64,000 nt of DNA from Firmicutes bacterium CAG:884 (GCA_000433875.1 HF993346.1:5849-69848); one strand, 5' to 3'. Positions 43,057 through 51,746 are shown, counted from the first letter of the stretch. Notes: generated by a model from the sequence alone, not told the origin. Program-made: numbers and translations.

Positions 43057-43377
43057 GTGAAAAAAGTTATATTAGTATTAGCAATTTTATTAATGGTTGG
43101 ATGTTCTAAGAAACCAGATGTTGTATGTACAGAGAAAAGCGATGTTTTTAAAACAAATGTAGAACTTTATTTTGAAGGCGAAAAACTAACAAAAGCAACA
43201 AGTGTAAGTGAATATGAAGAAGAAGCACTTGCTAAACAAGTATGCGCGACTTTAGGTGATAAAGTTAAGTGTTATAAAAACAAAGTTGAAGTCAATGATT
43301 ATTTGAAAAGTTATCTTGGAAATAATAAGAGTGAAGTTATTAAGATTCTCGAAAGTCAAGGTTTATCTTGTAAATAG
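43057..43377 (+). CDS. Small lipoprotein 2
   Basis: 106 aa, GTG start behind AAGGAGG. Signal MKKVILVLAILLMVGC; lipobox VGC. The mature domain has cysteines in VVCTEK, AKQVCATLG and VKCYKNK plus the C-terminal Cys, and it resembles the preceding gene. Located just before the zinc-ribbon membrane protein, 10 bp apart. Confidence 0.78.
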   Translation: MKKVILVLAILLMVGCSKKPDVVCTEKSDVFKTNVELYFEGEKLTKATSVSEYEEEALAKQVCATLGDKVKCYKNKVEVNDYLKSYLGNNKSEVIKILESQGLSCK

Positions 43378-43387
43378 GTGATTTAAA

Positions 43388-44152
43388 ATGAAATGCGTAA
43401 GATGTGGAACTGAACTAAAAGAAGGCTCAAAAGTATGTTTGGGCTGTGGATTTGAAGTTGGAAAAGAATATGTTCCGGAACAAAATGAAACTCTTGAGAG
43501 TTTAATGGAAATGCCAAAAAAGGAAGAAACTTATGTTGATGATGCTGAAGAAATGGAAATTGAGGGTTCAAAAAAGGAACTTGATGTAATAGATGGTGAG
43601 GAAGTAAAGTTAGATAATAACTTAACTGGGGAAAACGTCGGCAAAGTTAAGGTTAGAAAAAAGAAAAAATATTTCTTATTATTTATTCCTTTAGTATTAA
43701 TTTTGTTAGGATTATTAATATATTTTAATTTTGACAAGATAAAGTGTTTATATAAAGATTGTTCAGTTAAACCTAGTCCAAAACCTAGTGATGATAAAGT
43801 AGATGTAGTTAATCATCCAACAGAAACTTATATATTTGATAATAGATTTACTTTTAGATTAACTGATGAATGGAATGAAACAGAAAAAGGAAAATATACT
43901 AAAACTTTAGAAGAATTTAAAACAAATAAGTATGTTTTAAACAATAATACACTAGAAGATTATTTAAAATATATTGGCACGGAAGAATATAAAGAAGAAA
44001 CAATTAATAATATAAAATATTATTATATAGTTAATAATCAAGCTAAGGAATATGCTATAATAGATAAAGAAGCGATATATGTATTTTCATTTGTTTCTGT
44101 AAATGAAAAAGATATAAATGAAATAATGAATACTGTTGTATATTATAAATAG
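43388..44152 (+). CDS. Zinc-ribbon membrane protein of unknown function
   Basis: 254 aa. N-terminal zinc ribbon CVRCGTELKEGSKVCLGCG (two CxxC pairs) in the cytoplasm, an acidic linker, a transmembrane helix (FLLFIPLVLILLGLLIYF, about residues 98-115), then an extracytoplasmic domain with paired cysteines (IKCLYKDC) and a beta-rich part. No enzyme motif. Start ATG behind GGTGAT. It may sense or anchor in the envelope; context with the lipoproteins suggests an envelope role. Confidence 0.75.
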   Translation: MKCVRCGTELKEGSKVCLGCGFEVGKEYVPEQNETLESLMEMPKKEETYVDDAEEMEIEGSKKELDVIDGEEVKLDNNLTGENVGKVKVRKKKKYFLLFIPLVLILLGLLIYFNFDKIKCLYKDCSVKPSPKPSDDKVDVVNHPTETYIFDNRFTFRLTDEWNETEKGKYTKTLEEFKTNKYVLNNNTLEDYLKYIGTEEYKEETINNIKYYYIVNNQAKEYAIIDKEAIYVFSFVSVNEKDINEIMNTVVYYK

Positions 44153-44160
44153 GAGGAACT

Positions 44161-44748
44161 ATGAATTATCAAAAGGAACTAGAAAAGTTAATCAGTACTT
44201 TAGATCATAAACCAACATTACTCCTTCATTCCTGCTGCGCTCCTTGTTCTTCATATGTACTTGAATATTTAGAACCTTATTTTAAAATAACGGTTCTTTA
44301 TTATAATCCTAATATAGAACCAATTAATGAATATTTAAAGAGAAAAGAAGAGCAAATTAATTTTATTAAGAATGTTCATCCTAATATATCTATATTAGAT
44401 GTTCAATATGATAATGATTTATATAGTGGGGTAGTAGAAGGACTTGAAGGCGAAAGAGAAGGTGGAAGTAGATGCTACAAGTGTTATAAGCTTAGAATTG
44501 AAAAAACGGCATCTCTTGCTGATGATAAATACGAATATTTTGGAACTACTTTAAGTGTAAGTCCTCATAAGAATGCAAATTTTATTAATGAAATTGGTAA
44601 AGAATTAGAACAAAAATATAATTCAAAATTTTTAATATCAGACTTTAAGAAAAACGAAGGATATAAAAGGTCTATTGTTTTGTCTAAAGAATATAATTTA
44701 TATAGACAAGATTATTGTGGATGCAAATATTCGAAAAGGACTGATTAA
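44161..44748 (+). CDS. queH: Epoxyqueuosine reductase QueH
   Basis: 195 aa. Iron-sulfur enzyme that reduces epoxyqueuosine to queuosine in tRNA, the non-cobalamin alternative to QueG. Family marks: HSCCAPCSSY at the N-terminus, SRCYKCYKLR in the middle, TTLSVSPHKN and QDYCGCKYS at the C-terminus. GGAGG site. No queC, queD or queE is here. Queuine salvage is therefore also possible. Confidence 0.92.
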   Translation: MNYQKELEKLISTLDHKPTLLLHSCCAPCSSYVLEYLEPYFKITVLYYNPNIEPINEYLKRKEEQINFIKNVHPNISILDVQYDNDLYSGVVEGLEGEREGGSRCYKCYKLRIEKTASLADDKYEYFGTTLSVSPHKNANFINEIGKELEQKYNSKFLISDFKKNEGYKRSIVLSKEYNLYRQDYCGCKYSKRTD

Positions 44749-45507
44749 GTGAAAACAATTATATATGGAGTGCTTGAAGGTATAACAGAATGGTTACCAA
44801 TAAGTTCAACTGGACATTTAATATTATTAAAGAGTTTATTACCTCTAAATGTAACAAGTGAATTTTGGAGTTTGTTTGAGGTTGTAATTCAGTTTGGCGC
44901 AATTATGGCAGTAGTTTTGCTTTATTTTAATAAATTATGGCCATTTAATAAGAATTACAAGGAATGCATTAAATTATGGTTAATGATAATTATATCTTGC
45001 ATTCCATCAGCAATAGTTGGCATTTTATTTGATGAAGTATTTGAAAAATATTTTTATAATAAAACATCAATTGCTTTTGCACTTATAATAGTTGGAATAT
45101 TATTTATTGTTGTAGAAAAGTATAATAAACCTGGTAATAAGGAAATAACTTATAAATCAGCGTTTATAATTGGTTTGGCACAGGTAATAGCTGCTATATT
45201 TCCTGGAACGTCAAGATCGGGAATAACTATTATAACGGCTCTTTTACTTGGAATATCAAGAGAAAAAAGTACAGAATTTACATTTTTAATGTCGGTTCCA
45301 GTAATGTTTGGTGCAAGTTTTCTTAAACTATTTAAGTTTGGATTTGTATTTGCTGAAAGTGAAGCTTTATCATTAATGTTTGGTACTGTATCAGCCTTTA
45401 TAACATCCATATTTGTAATTAAGTTTTTACTAAAATATATAAAAAATAATAATTTTATACCATTTGGTATATATAGAATCATTTTAGGAGTTTTGATTTT
45501 GTTATGA
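44749..45507 (+). CDS. uppP: Undecaprenyl-diphosphatase
   Basis: 252-aa membrane phosphatase of the BacA/UppP family that recycles the wall lipid carrier and gives bacitracin tolerance. Motifs LEGITEWLPISSTGHL (Glu and Ser/His of the active site) and FPGTSRSGITI are intact, with about eight membrane segments. GTG start directly after the queH stop. It overlaps the next gene by ATGA, so it is translationally coupled. Confidence 0.93.
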   Translation: MKTIIYGVLEGITEWLPISSTGHLILLKSLLPLNVTSEFWSLFEVVIQFGAIMAVVLLYFNKLWPFNKNYKECIKLWLMIIISCIPSAIVGILFDEVFEKYFYNKTSIAFALIIVGILFIVVEKYNKPGNKEITYKSAFIIGLAQVIAAIFPGTSRSGITIITALLLGISREKSTEFTFLMSVPVMFGASFLKLFKFGFVFAESEALSLMFGTVSAFITSIFVIKFLLKYIKNNNFIPFGIYRIILGVLILL

Positions 45508-45809
45508 AGAAGTTTAATATGATAGATGAATCATTTATATGTGAAATATGTGGAAAAAATGTAGATAAATTAAATTATACAGCTCGTGATCATTGTAAAT
45601 ATTGTTTATGTTCTAAACATTTAGATAATAATCCTGGTGATAGAGCTTCTTTATGTAAAGGTGTATTAAGACCGATTGATGTTGAAAAAAGTAAAGATAC
45701 ATATAAAATAATATATAAATGTGATAAATGTGGAATAATTAAAAAAAATAAAATCGCAGATGATGATAATTTTGAAAAAATACTAGAAATTATGAAAAAC
45801 AAGGAGTAA
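45504..45809 (+). CDS. RNHCP-domain zinc-binding protein
   Basis: 101 aa. Cysteine/histidine-rich: FICEICGKNV, then DHCKYCLCSKHLDNNPGDRASLCKG, and CDKCG near the C-terminus. This matches the RNHCP family (named for an R-N-H-C-P sequence, which here is RDHCK). Predicted to bind zinc; function is unknown. It starts within the uppP stop (ATGA) and ends just before holA. Confidence 0.82.
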   Translation: MKKFNMIDESFICEICGKNVDKLNYTARDHCKYCLCSKHLDNNPGDRASLCKGVLRPIDVEKSKDTYKIIYKCDKCGIIKKNKIADDDNFEKILEIMKNKE

Positions 45810-45812
45810 ATA

Positions 45813-46727
45813 ATGATATATGTAGTATATGGTAAAGAAGAATATTTAGTTGATCAAAAGGTAAAAGAACTAACAAAAAATCCTATAACATATGATTTAG
45901 AATTTGATAATTTAAAAGATATTTTGTTTGATGCTTCAATGATATCATTGTTAGATGATAAAAAGTATATTGTCGTAAATAATCCTTATTTTTTATCGAT
46001 GGCTAAAGAAGGTGAACCTAATATTGATACGAGCGTATTAGAAGATTACCTTAATAATATTAATCCTAATACGGTTATAGTGTTTAAATATTATCGTGAG
46101 AAATTGATGGAAACTAAGAAAATAACTAAATTACTTAAAAATAAAGGTATTTTTTATGAGTTTAATAAAGTAAATAATTTAGATATTATTAAAGATAGGT
46201 TTGATGGTTATAAAATTGATAAAGAAAGTATTAATATTTTAATAGATAGAGTAGGGGATAATACTGCTGTTTTGATAAATGAAATTGAAAAATTAAAAAC
46301 ATATAAATATGATACAAAGGAAATAACAAAAGAAGATGTTTTAGAGATTAATAAATATGAAGAAATTGATTTTTTTAAGTTTATTGATCATATAATTAAT
46401 AAAGAAAAAGATCTTGCTTTAAATGAGTATTTTAGTTTACTTAATCAAAAAGAAGAACCTATTAAAATACTCATTGTTATAGCATCTAAAATAAGATTAA
46501 TGTATCAAGTAAAGGTACTTAGTGAAAAAGGCTTTACTGTTAATGATATTGCAAATAAGCTTGAGACGAAAAGTTATCCTATACAATTAGCTGGTATAGC
46601 TGCTAAAAAGTACTCAAAAGATAAACTATTAAATACTTTGATTAACATTGGTGAACTTGATGAAAATATAAAAACAGGAAAGGTTGTTCCTGTTAATGCA
46701 CTTGAATTATTTATAATTAATTTATAG
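45813..46727 (+). CDS. holA: DNA polymerase III subunit delta
   Basis: 304 aa. Subunit of the clamp loader that opens the sliding clamp. Begins MIYVVYGKEEYLVDQKVKEL; the middle region has VGDNTAVLINEIEKL and YEEIDFFKFIDHI, and the C-terminus VVPVNALELFIINL, all as in HolA. The ATP loop is degenerate, as usual for delta. In many Firmicutes it lies near comEC and rpsT; that arrangement is not seen here. Convergent with rarA, with no obvious terminator between. Confidence 0.9.
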   Translation: MIYVVYGKEEYLVDQKVKELTKNPITYDLEFDNLKDILFDASMISLLDDKKYIVVNNPYFLSMAKEGEPNIDTSVLEDYLNNINPNTVIVFKYYREKLMETKKITKLLKNKGIFYEFNKVNNLDIIKDRFDGYKIDKESINILIDRVGDNTAVLINEIEKLKTYKYDTKEITKEDVLEINKYEEIDFFKFIDHIINKEKDLALNEYFSLLNQKEEPIKILIVIASKIRLMYQVKVLSEKGFTVNDIANKLETKSYPIQLAGIAAKKYSKDKLLNTLINIGELDENIKTGKVVPVNALELFIINL

Positions 46728-46732
46728 AGGAA

Positions 46733-47944
46733 TTATTTTTTTAATTCTTCTATTTTTTTATAGTATTCAACTAATGATGCTTCATATTTACTACTTACTT
46801 TAGGTTCAAAAAATTTTGCGTTTTTAATTTTATCTGGTAAGTATTGTTGTTTTACAAAATGATTTGGATAGTCATGGGGATATTTATAATCTGGTGATGA
46901 TGTTTTGATGTGATTTGGTACATTACCGGTATCGCTTGTTTCAATTGCGGTTATTGCTTTATCTAAACTCATGTAACCGTTATTTGATTTAGGACTTAAG
47001 GCCATATCTATTATCATAACGGATAATGGTATTCTAGCTTCTGGAAAGCCAATTCTTTCACAAGCATTTATACAAGCATCAACTTTAACACCAATAATTG
47101 GATTAGCAAGTCCTATGTCTTCGTAGGCTATTACGGTCATTCTTCTATAAATACTATCATAGTCTTCACTTTCGATTAAACGTGCTAGATAATAAAGTGC
47201 AGCATCTACATCAGATCCTCTAATTGATTTTTGAAAGGCACTTAATAGGTCGTAATGGCCATCACCATTGGCATCACTAAAAATTACTTTTTTAGAATTG
47301 ATGCTTTTTATTACATCTAATGTTACATTATAATCATCGGTTGCAACATATGCCATTTCAAGTATGTTATATGCAAATCTTAGGTCACCGCCAGATAATG
47401 ATGCTATATATAATAGATTATCATCTGTTATTTTTATATTTTCTAATGCTTCATTTTGACATGCTCTTTTTAGACCGATTACAATATCTTCTTTTGTTAA
47501 TTCTTTTAATTCAAATATTTGACATCTACTTCTTATTGCGGGATTAATTGAATGATATGGGTTAGATGTTGTCATTCCTATCAATGTGATTAGACCATTT
47601 TCTAGGTATGGTAGTAATAAATCTTGTTTATCTTTATTTAGTCTATGAATTTCATCCATTAAAACAACAATACCGCCATACATTTTGGCTTCTTCGGCTA
47701 CTATGTCAAAATCTTTTTTATTGTTAATTGTAGCATTTAACATTCTATATTTTAAGCCCATTTCATTTACTAATGCTAATGCAATTGTTGTTTTACCAAT
47801 TCCTGGTTTACCATATAGTATCATTGAAAAAAGTCTTTTGTTCTTTGCAATATTTGATAGTATTTTTCCTTCTCCTATTAGGTGTGATTGTCCTATAACT
47901 TCATTTAAACACTTTGGTCGCATTTTAACTGCAAGTGGTTCCAT
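46733..47944 (-). CDS. rarA: Replication-associated recombination protein A
   Basis: 403-aa AAA+ ATPase of the RarA/MgsA family that acts at stalled replication forks. Walker A GKPGIGKTTIA, Walker B VVLMDEIHRL, sensor motif GMTTSNPYHSINPAIRSRCQ, and a C-terminal tetramerisation region ending KYPHDYPNHFVKQQYLP. GTGAT site before the ATG. Placed next to holA and 150 bp from xerD, near the likely replication terminus. Confidence 0.93.
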   Translation of the reverse strand: MEPLAVKMRPKCLNEVIGQSHLIGEGKILSNIAKNKRLFSMILYGKPGIGKTTIALALVNEMGLKYRMLNATINNKKDFDIVAEEAKMYGGIVVLMDEIHRLNKDKQDLLLPYLENGLITLIGMTTSNPYHSINPAIRSRCQIFELKELTKEDIVIGLKRACQNEALENIKITDDNLLYIASLSGGDLRFAYNILEMAYVATDDYNVTLDVIKSINSKKVIFSDANGDGHYDLLSAFQKSIRGSDVDAALYYLARLIESEDYDSIYRRMTVIAYEDIGLANPIIGVKVDACINACERIGFPEARIPLSVMIIDMALSPKSNNGYMSLDKAITAIETSDTGNVPNHIKTSSPDYKYPHDYPNHFVKQQYLPDKIKNAKFFEPKVSSKYEASLVEYYKKIEELKK

Positions 47945-48036
47945 AATATCACCTTTCTTTAATAATTATACATTATTTTGCTCTATTTTTAAATACAAAT
48001 TGTTATAAAAATGATATAATAATACTAGTGATAGAT

Positions 48037-48909
48037 ATGGAATATATATATAATTATTTGAAATATTTAGAGTATGAAAAAAAATATAGTGCGAATACAA
48101 TTAGTTCATATGCAAATGCTTTAAAAAAGTATGATAGTTTTATTAATAAAAATAATATAGATTATAAATATATAACTGAAAAACAGATTAATTTATTTTT
48201 AAATGATTTAAGGAAGGTTAATTGTCCGAGGACTGTTTCTTATACTTTAACGGTTTTAAAGAGTTTTTATAATTATTTAATTATTGAAAAGGTAGTAGGG
48301 AAAAATATATTTTATAATATTGATATGCCTAAATTAAGTAGTAAACTGCCTTCTGTTCTTTCATATGAAGAGGTAGATAGATTGCTTGATATAAAGCCTG
48401 TAGATGCCTTTTCCGCAAGAAATAAGGCTATATTAGAGCTAATGTATGCTAGTGGTCTTAGAATTAGTGAAACTGTTAATTTGAAATTATATGATATTGA
48501 TTTAACTAATGATATTGTTAAGGTATTTGGTAAGGGTTCAAAGGAAAGAATTATTCCTATGGGAAATGTTGCTGTTGCAGCTTTAAATATTTATATTAAT
48601 GAATACAGATATAAGATGCTTAAAAATAAAAAAAATGATTATTTGTTTTTGAATAATCATGGTAATAAATTAACAAGGCAAGGATTGTTTAAAAATTTAA
48701 AAAGTTTATTAAAAGAGAAGGGGATTAATAAAGATGTTTCACCTCATACACTGAGACACAGCTTCGCAACTCACCTACTCAATAATGGGGCGGATTTGAG
48801 AGTTATACAAGAATTGCTTGGTCATTCATCGATTAAGACAACTCAAATATATACTCATATATCTGATGAACATTTAAGAGAACAATATAATAGTCATCCA
48901 CATGAATAA
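48037..48909 (+). CDS. xerD: Tyrosine recombinase XerD/XerC
   Basis: 290 aa. Site-specific recombinase that resolves chromosome dimers at dif. N-terminal SAM-like core-binding domain, then the catalytic arginine in MYASGLRISETVNL, Lys in FGKGSKERIIP, the HTLRHSFATHLL box (His and second Arg), GHSSIKTTQIYTH with His and the nucleophile Tyr near the end. An extended -10 TGATATAAT (48012-48020) precedes the gene. ATG 48037 is chosen over a GTG at 48028. The dif-like site lies about 210 bp after the stop. Confidence 0.92.
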   Translation: MEYIYNYLKYLEYEKKYSANTISSYANALKKYDSFINKNNIDYKYITEKQINLFLNDLRKVNCPRTVSYTLTVLKSFYNYLIIEKVVGKNIFYNIDMPKLSSKLPSVLSYEEVDRLLDIKPVDAFSARNKAILELMYASGLRISETVNLKLYDIDLTNDIVKVFGKGSKERIIPMGNVAVAALNIYINEYRYKMLKNKKNDYLFLNNHGNKLTRQGLFKNLKSLLKEKGINKDVSPHTLRHSFATHLLNNGADLRVIQELLGHSSIKTTQIYTHISDEHLREQYNSHPHE

Positions 48910-48910
48910 A

Positions 48911-48937
48911 CAGAACCAATTATGGTTCTGTCTTTTT
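48911..48937 (+). terminator. Terminator of xerD
   Basis: CAGAACCA (48911-48918), four-base loop, TGGTTCTG (48923-48930), then TCTTTTT. Confidence 0.85.
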
Positions 48938-48944
48938 AGGTAAT

Positions 48945-49049
48945 TTATTTGCAATCATTACATTTGCAATCATTGCATCTACAGTTATTATCTAAAGCTT
49001 TGCTATTATTTTTTGCATTTTGTTTAGCTTTCTTTTCTGCTTTTTTCAT
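48945..49049 (-). CDS. 34-residue cysteine-cluster protein
   Basis: MKKAEKKAKQNAKNN, a lysine-rich helix, followed by five cysteines in 11 residues, CRCNDCKCNDC, ending in Lys. The regular Cys-x-Cys-xx-Cys pattern recalls small metallothioneins, implying metal binding; it may be a tiny metal store or sensor. A perfect GGGTGAT site precedes the ATG. Two near-copies of a 12-nt sequence (TGCAATGATTGC-like) encode the CNDCK repeats. It was below the length limit of normal gene calls. It lies between xerD and the dif-like site. Confidence 0.6.
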   Translation of the reverse strand: MKKAEKKAKQNAKNNSKALDNNCRCNDCKCNDCK

Positions 49050-49119
49050 TTTTAATCACCCAATATTATTATTAACAAATAAATAGGGAATATAACAGTT
49101 TTATTTTCCAATTTATAGA

Positions 49120-49147
49120 AGTTAACATAACATACATTATCGGAAGT
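49120..49147. other. dif: Candidate dif site (chromosome dimer resolution)
   Basis: 28 bp in an 11-6-11 arrangement. On the minus strand the arms are ACTTCCGATAA and TTATGTTAACT with spacer TGTATG. Compared with the B. subtilis dif as I recall it, 23 of 28 positions match. One arm (AGTTAACATAA, plus strand) recurs at 49206-49216. The site is next to xerD and at the point where gene orientation flips. Confidence 0.8.
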
Positions 49148-49542
49148 TAGATATATTTAAAAAAGATGAATAATTATAAAGCTTAATTCAAAATAAAAAT
49201 ATGCTAGTTAACATAATGTGGTTTTATTATAATACTATATTATTCATATATATTAGTATGTAATATATATATATTTGATTTTATGTGATTACTTTTTATT
49301 TTGATTCTCTTTTAATTGTTTTTTTTAATTCATCAATAATTTTATTTTTTTGTTTAATAAATAATTATAAAATTAATATTATTTTTTTTTAAATATTTTT
49401 ATTTTATTTTTAATATATTTATTTAATATGTATTTAAATTGGTGTTATAGTTGAAATTTTTTATTACACTTATTTACTTTTAAAAATAAATAGTTTTAAA
49501 TGAATAGGTGATATTTTTTGTGATAATATTGAGTTTATACTA
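49148..49542. other. Very AT-rich terminus stretch
   Basis: About 400 bp of mostly A and T, with runs such as TATATATATATATT and long T tracts. The only clear element is the half-site AGTTAACATAA at 49206. No convincing gene, RNA or hairpin. This may be low-complexity DNA typical of a replication terminus region. Confidence 0.55.
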
Positions 49543-49578
49543 TAAAAAATACGAATATGTCTAAAAATTATTCGTATT
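49543..49578 (-). terminator. Terminator of the HTH gene (minus strand)
   Basis: Stem AATACGAATA (49549-49558) with TATTCGTATT (49569-49578). Read on the minus strand, the T tract lies after the stem. It is 160 bp past the HTH stop codon. Confidence 0.65.
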
Positions 49579-49661
49579 CCCTACTCTACTATTATATGTA
49601 AAGTAAATGTTAAGATATTAAATAAGAAAGTTTATTCATTTGGTTTTTTTCTATGTGTTTA

Positions 49662-49727
49662 TTAGTGTTTCTTTGCAAACTCACAAAGAGCACACCAAAT
49701 AGCTAATATTACTATTAAAAACGTCAT
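49662..49727 (-). CDS. Possible 21-residue hydrophobic peptide
   Basis: MTFLIVILAIWCALCEFAKKH: a single short membrane-spanning segment with two cysteines and a lysine end, directly after the HTH gene stop and before its terminator. The ribosome-binding site is weak (AGG at about 10 bases). Could be a real mini membrane protein, or chance. Confidence 0.3.
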   Translation of the reverse strand: MTFLIVILAIWCALCEFAKKH

Positions 49728-49738
49728 TTTATCTTGGC

Positions 49739-50527
49739 CTAATTTGTTACTTTTCTTGATTGTATTTCAGCGATCTTTTCCAATACTTCTGCAGCATTCT
49801 TTTCATTTATTTCAGTATAGTTAAGTTCTTTTAACGCTTGAACTTTAGCAGAATTAAGTTCTAAAGTACGACTCATTTTTTCTTCCATTTTATGTTCTAT
49901 TTGGTCAACGAATCTTTTGTGTGATTCAGCAATTTTTGTTTCACTTACATTCTTATTTCCATATAAAGTCATTGCTGAGAATAAAATACTTTCAAATATA
50001 AATTGATCTTGTTCATTAAATGCGAATTCCATTGGTTTAGTAAATCCAGCTGCTTTTGAAACATATGCTAACATATATTTAAGTTCTTTAGATGTATCAA
50101 TTGATTGTAAGAAATGATATAAATACTTAACAGTATAGTATCCTTCTTCACATTCTTCATCGTCGCCTTCTAATCTTTCTTTTAATGCTTCTATAACATT
50201 TTTTAATAGTTCTTTTTGATTTTTACCAATTCCATTTAGTAAACTATTGCCATCATTAATAGAACTTGTTGTTGAATTTTCAAATAAATTATTTATTCTT
50301 GTTTCAACATCCATAATATAATCTGTATCAACTTTTATGTTTTCTATTTCATCAACTGATTTTATTCCAAGTAGATTCAAAAGTAAAACTTTCTTATCTT
50401 TTGGCCATTTATTTATATCATCCATTTCTAAATAGTTATATATCATTTGTCTTGAAACACCTAAAAACTTTGCAAGTTTTACTTTAGAAATGCCAAGTTC
50501 GTGTAAAATGTCATTTAATTTTTCCAT
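49739..50527 (-). CDS. Helix-turn-helix protein next to the terminus
   Basis: 262 aa. N-terminal XRE-like helix-turn-helix (KVKLAKFLGVSRQMIYNYLE, residues 15-34) followed by an unusual KWPKDKKVLLLNLLGI segment. The rest is a helical domain with acidic patches (GDDEECEEGYY) and a long helical C-terminus (NSAKVQALKELNYTEI). No ligand domain is recognised. It is transcribed from its own TTGACA-type promoter. It is the first gene of the minus-strand arm next to the dif-like site, so it could bind the terminus DNA; that is a guess. Confidence 0.7.
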   Translation of the reverse strand: MEKLNDILHELGISKVKLAKFLGVSRQMIYNYLEMDDINKWPKDKKVLLLNLLGIKSVDEIENIKVDTDYIMDVETRINNLFENSTTSSINDGNSLLNGIGKNQKELLKNVIEALKERLEGDDEECEEGYYTVKYLYHFLQSIDTSKELKYMLAYVSKAAGFTKPMEFAFNEQDQFIFESILFSAMTLYGNKNVSETKIAESHKRFVDQIEHKMEEKMSRTLELNSAKVQALKELNYTEINEKNAAEVLEKIAEIQSRKVTN

Positions 50528-50548
50528 ACTTCATACCCTCCAATTATA

Positions 50549-50576
50549 ATTTTACCACAAAGCAAATAAATGTCAA
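50549..50576 (-). promoter_or_regulatory. Promoter of the HTH gene
   Basis: Minus strand TTGACA (50571-50576), 16 bp, TAAAAT (50549-50554) with TGG. It has the same architecture as the kinase-like gene's promoter at 38523-38550. Confidence 0.7.
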
Positions 50577-50609
50577 GTAAAAGTAAATAAATATTATAAA
50601 AACACCATA

Positions 50610-51719
50610 TTATACATATGATATTTTATTATTCGACTCATCATAAACTTCTTCAATAATACCACCAAGAATACATTCATCATTTAGATATAAAACACAG
50701 GCTTGTCCTGGTGTTACAGCTTTTACTCCTTGCGGGTATTTAACAAGTATATTATTATCGTCTAAGTATTCAACTTGAACATCTATATCAGGTTGTCTAT
50801 ATCTAAATTTTGCTGCACATTTTTCAGGCCTTTTATCTGATAGAAAGTTAATATCACTTATATGTGCACTATAAGAAAGTAAATATTTGTTTTCTTCACC
50901 AAAAGCTACATATAAAATATTTTTATTTAAATCTTTTCCAACAACAAACATTTTATCGGTATTTCCACCAATATTTAAACCTTTTCTTTGACCGATTGTG
51001 TAATACATTAAACCAATATGTTCACCAACTTTATTTTTTGTATCTATATCAACAACAATACCTGGTTTATTGGGCAAATAATTCGATAGAAATTGTTTAA
51101 AGTTTCTTTCACCTATAAAACATATTCCAGTTGAATCTTTTTTACTAGCAGTTACAAGACCATATTCTGATGCAATCTTTCTAACTTCAGGCTTGCATAT
51201 ATCACCAAGTGGAAATAATACATCTTTAAACATATCTTTATTAACTTGTGATAAAAAATAACTTTGGTCTTTATTTGTATCAATTGCTTTATAGAGTTTA
51301 CCATCTATACATCTAGCATAATGACCAGTCGCGATTTTGTCAGCACCTAATTTTTTAGCTTCTTTAACAAACATATCAAACTTAATATATTTGTTGCACA
51401 TTATATCTGGATTAGGGGTTCTTCCTTTTTTTAATTCATCTAAAAAATAAGTAAATACATAATCCCAATATTCTTTAACAAAATCTACTCTATGTAAAGG
51501 AATACCTATTTTTTCACATACTTTAACGGCATCATTATAATCTTGTTCTTGTGGGCATATATTGTTATCTAAATTAGGATTACCGTTAAAATCATTATTA
51601 ACCATACTATCCCAATTTCTCATGAACAAACCAATTACTTCATATCCAGCTTTTTTAAGTAGAATGGCACCTACACTACTATCTACGCCTCCACTCATCC
51701 CAATTACAACTTTTTCCAT
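50610..51719 (-). CDS. mnmA: tRNA-specific 2-thiouridylase MnmA
   Basis: 369 aa. Thiolates U34 of Lys, Glu and Gln tRNAs. ATP loop GMSGGVDSSVG, NPDIMCNKYIKFD with the first catalytic Cys, TGHYAR, STGICFIGERNF with the second Cys, and the RIP-like C-terminal barrel. ATG 51719 behind GGTGAT. Probably co-transcribed with the spoIIM-like gene 28 bp upstream. Confidence 0.95.
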   Translation of the reverse strand: MEKVVIGMSGGVDSSVGAILLKKAGYEVIGLFMRNWDSMVNNDFNGNPNLDNNICPQEQDYNDAVKVCEKIGIPLHRVDFVKEYWDYVFTYFLDELKKGRTPNPDIMCNKYIKFDMFVKEAKKLGADKIATGHYARCIDGKLYKAIDTNKDQSYFLSQVNKDMFKDVLFPLGDICKPEVRKIASEYGLVTASKKDSTGICFIGERNFKQFLSNYLPNKPGIVVDIDTKNKVGEHIGLMYYTIGQRKGLNIGGNTDKMFVVGKDLNKNILYVAFGEENKYLLSYSAHISDINFLSDKRPEKCAAKFRYRQPDIDVQVEYLDDNNILVKYPQGVKAVTPGQACVLYLNDECILGGIIEEVYDESNNKISYV

Positions 51720-51746
51720 AAAAATCACCAAAGATATTATACTATT

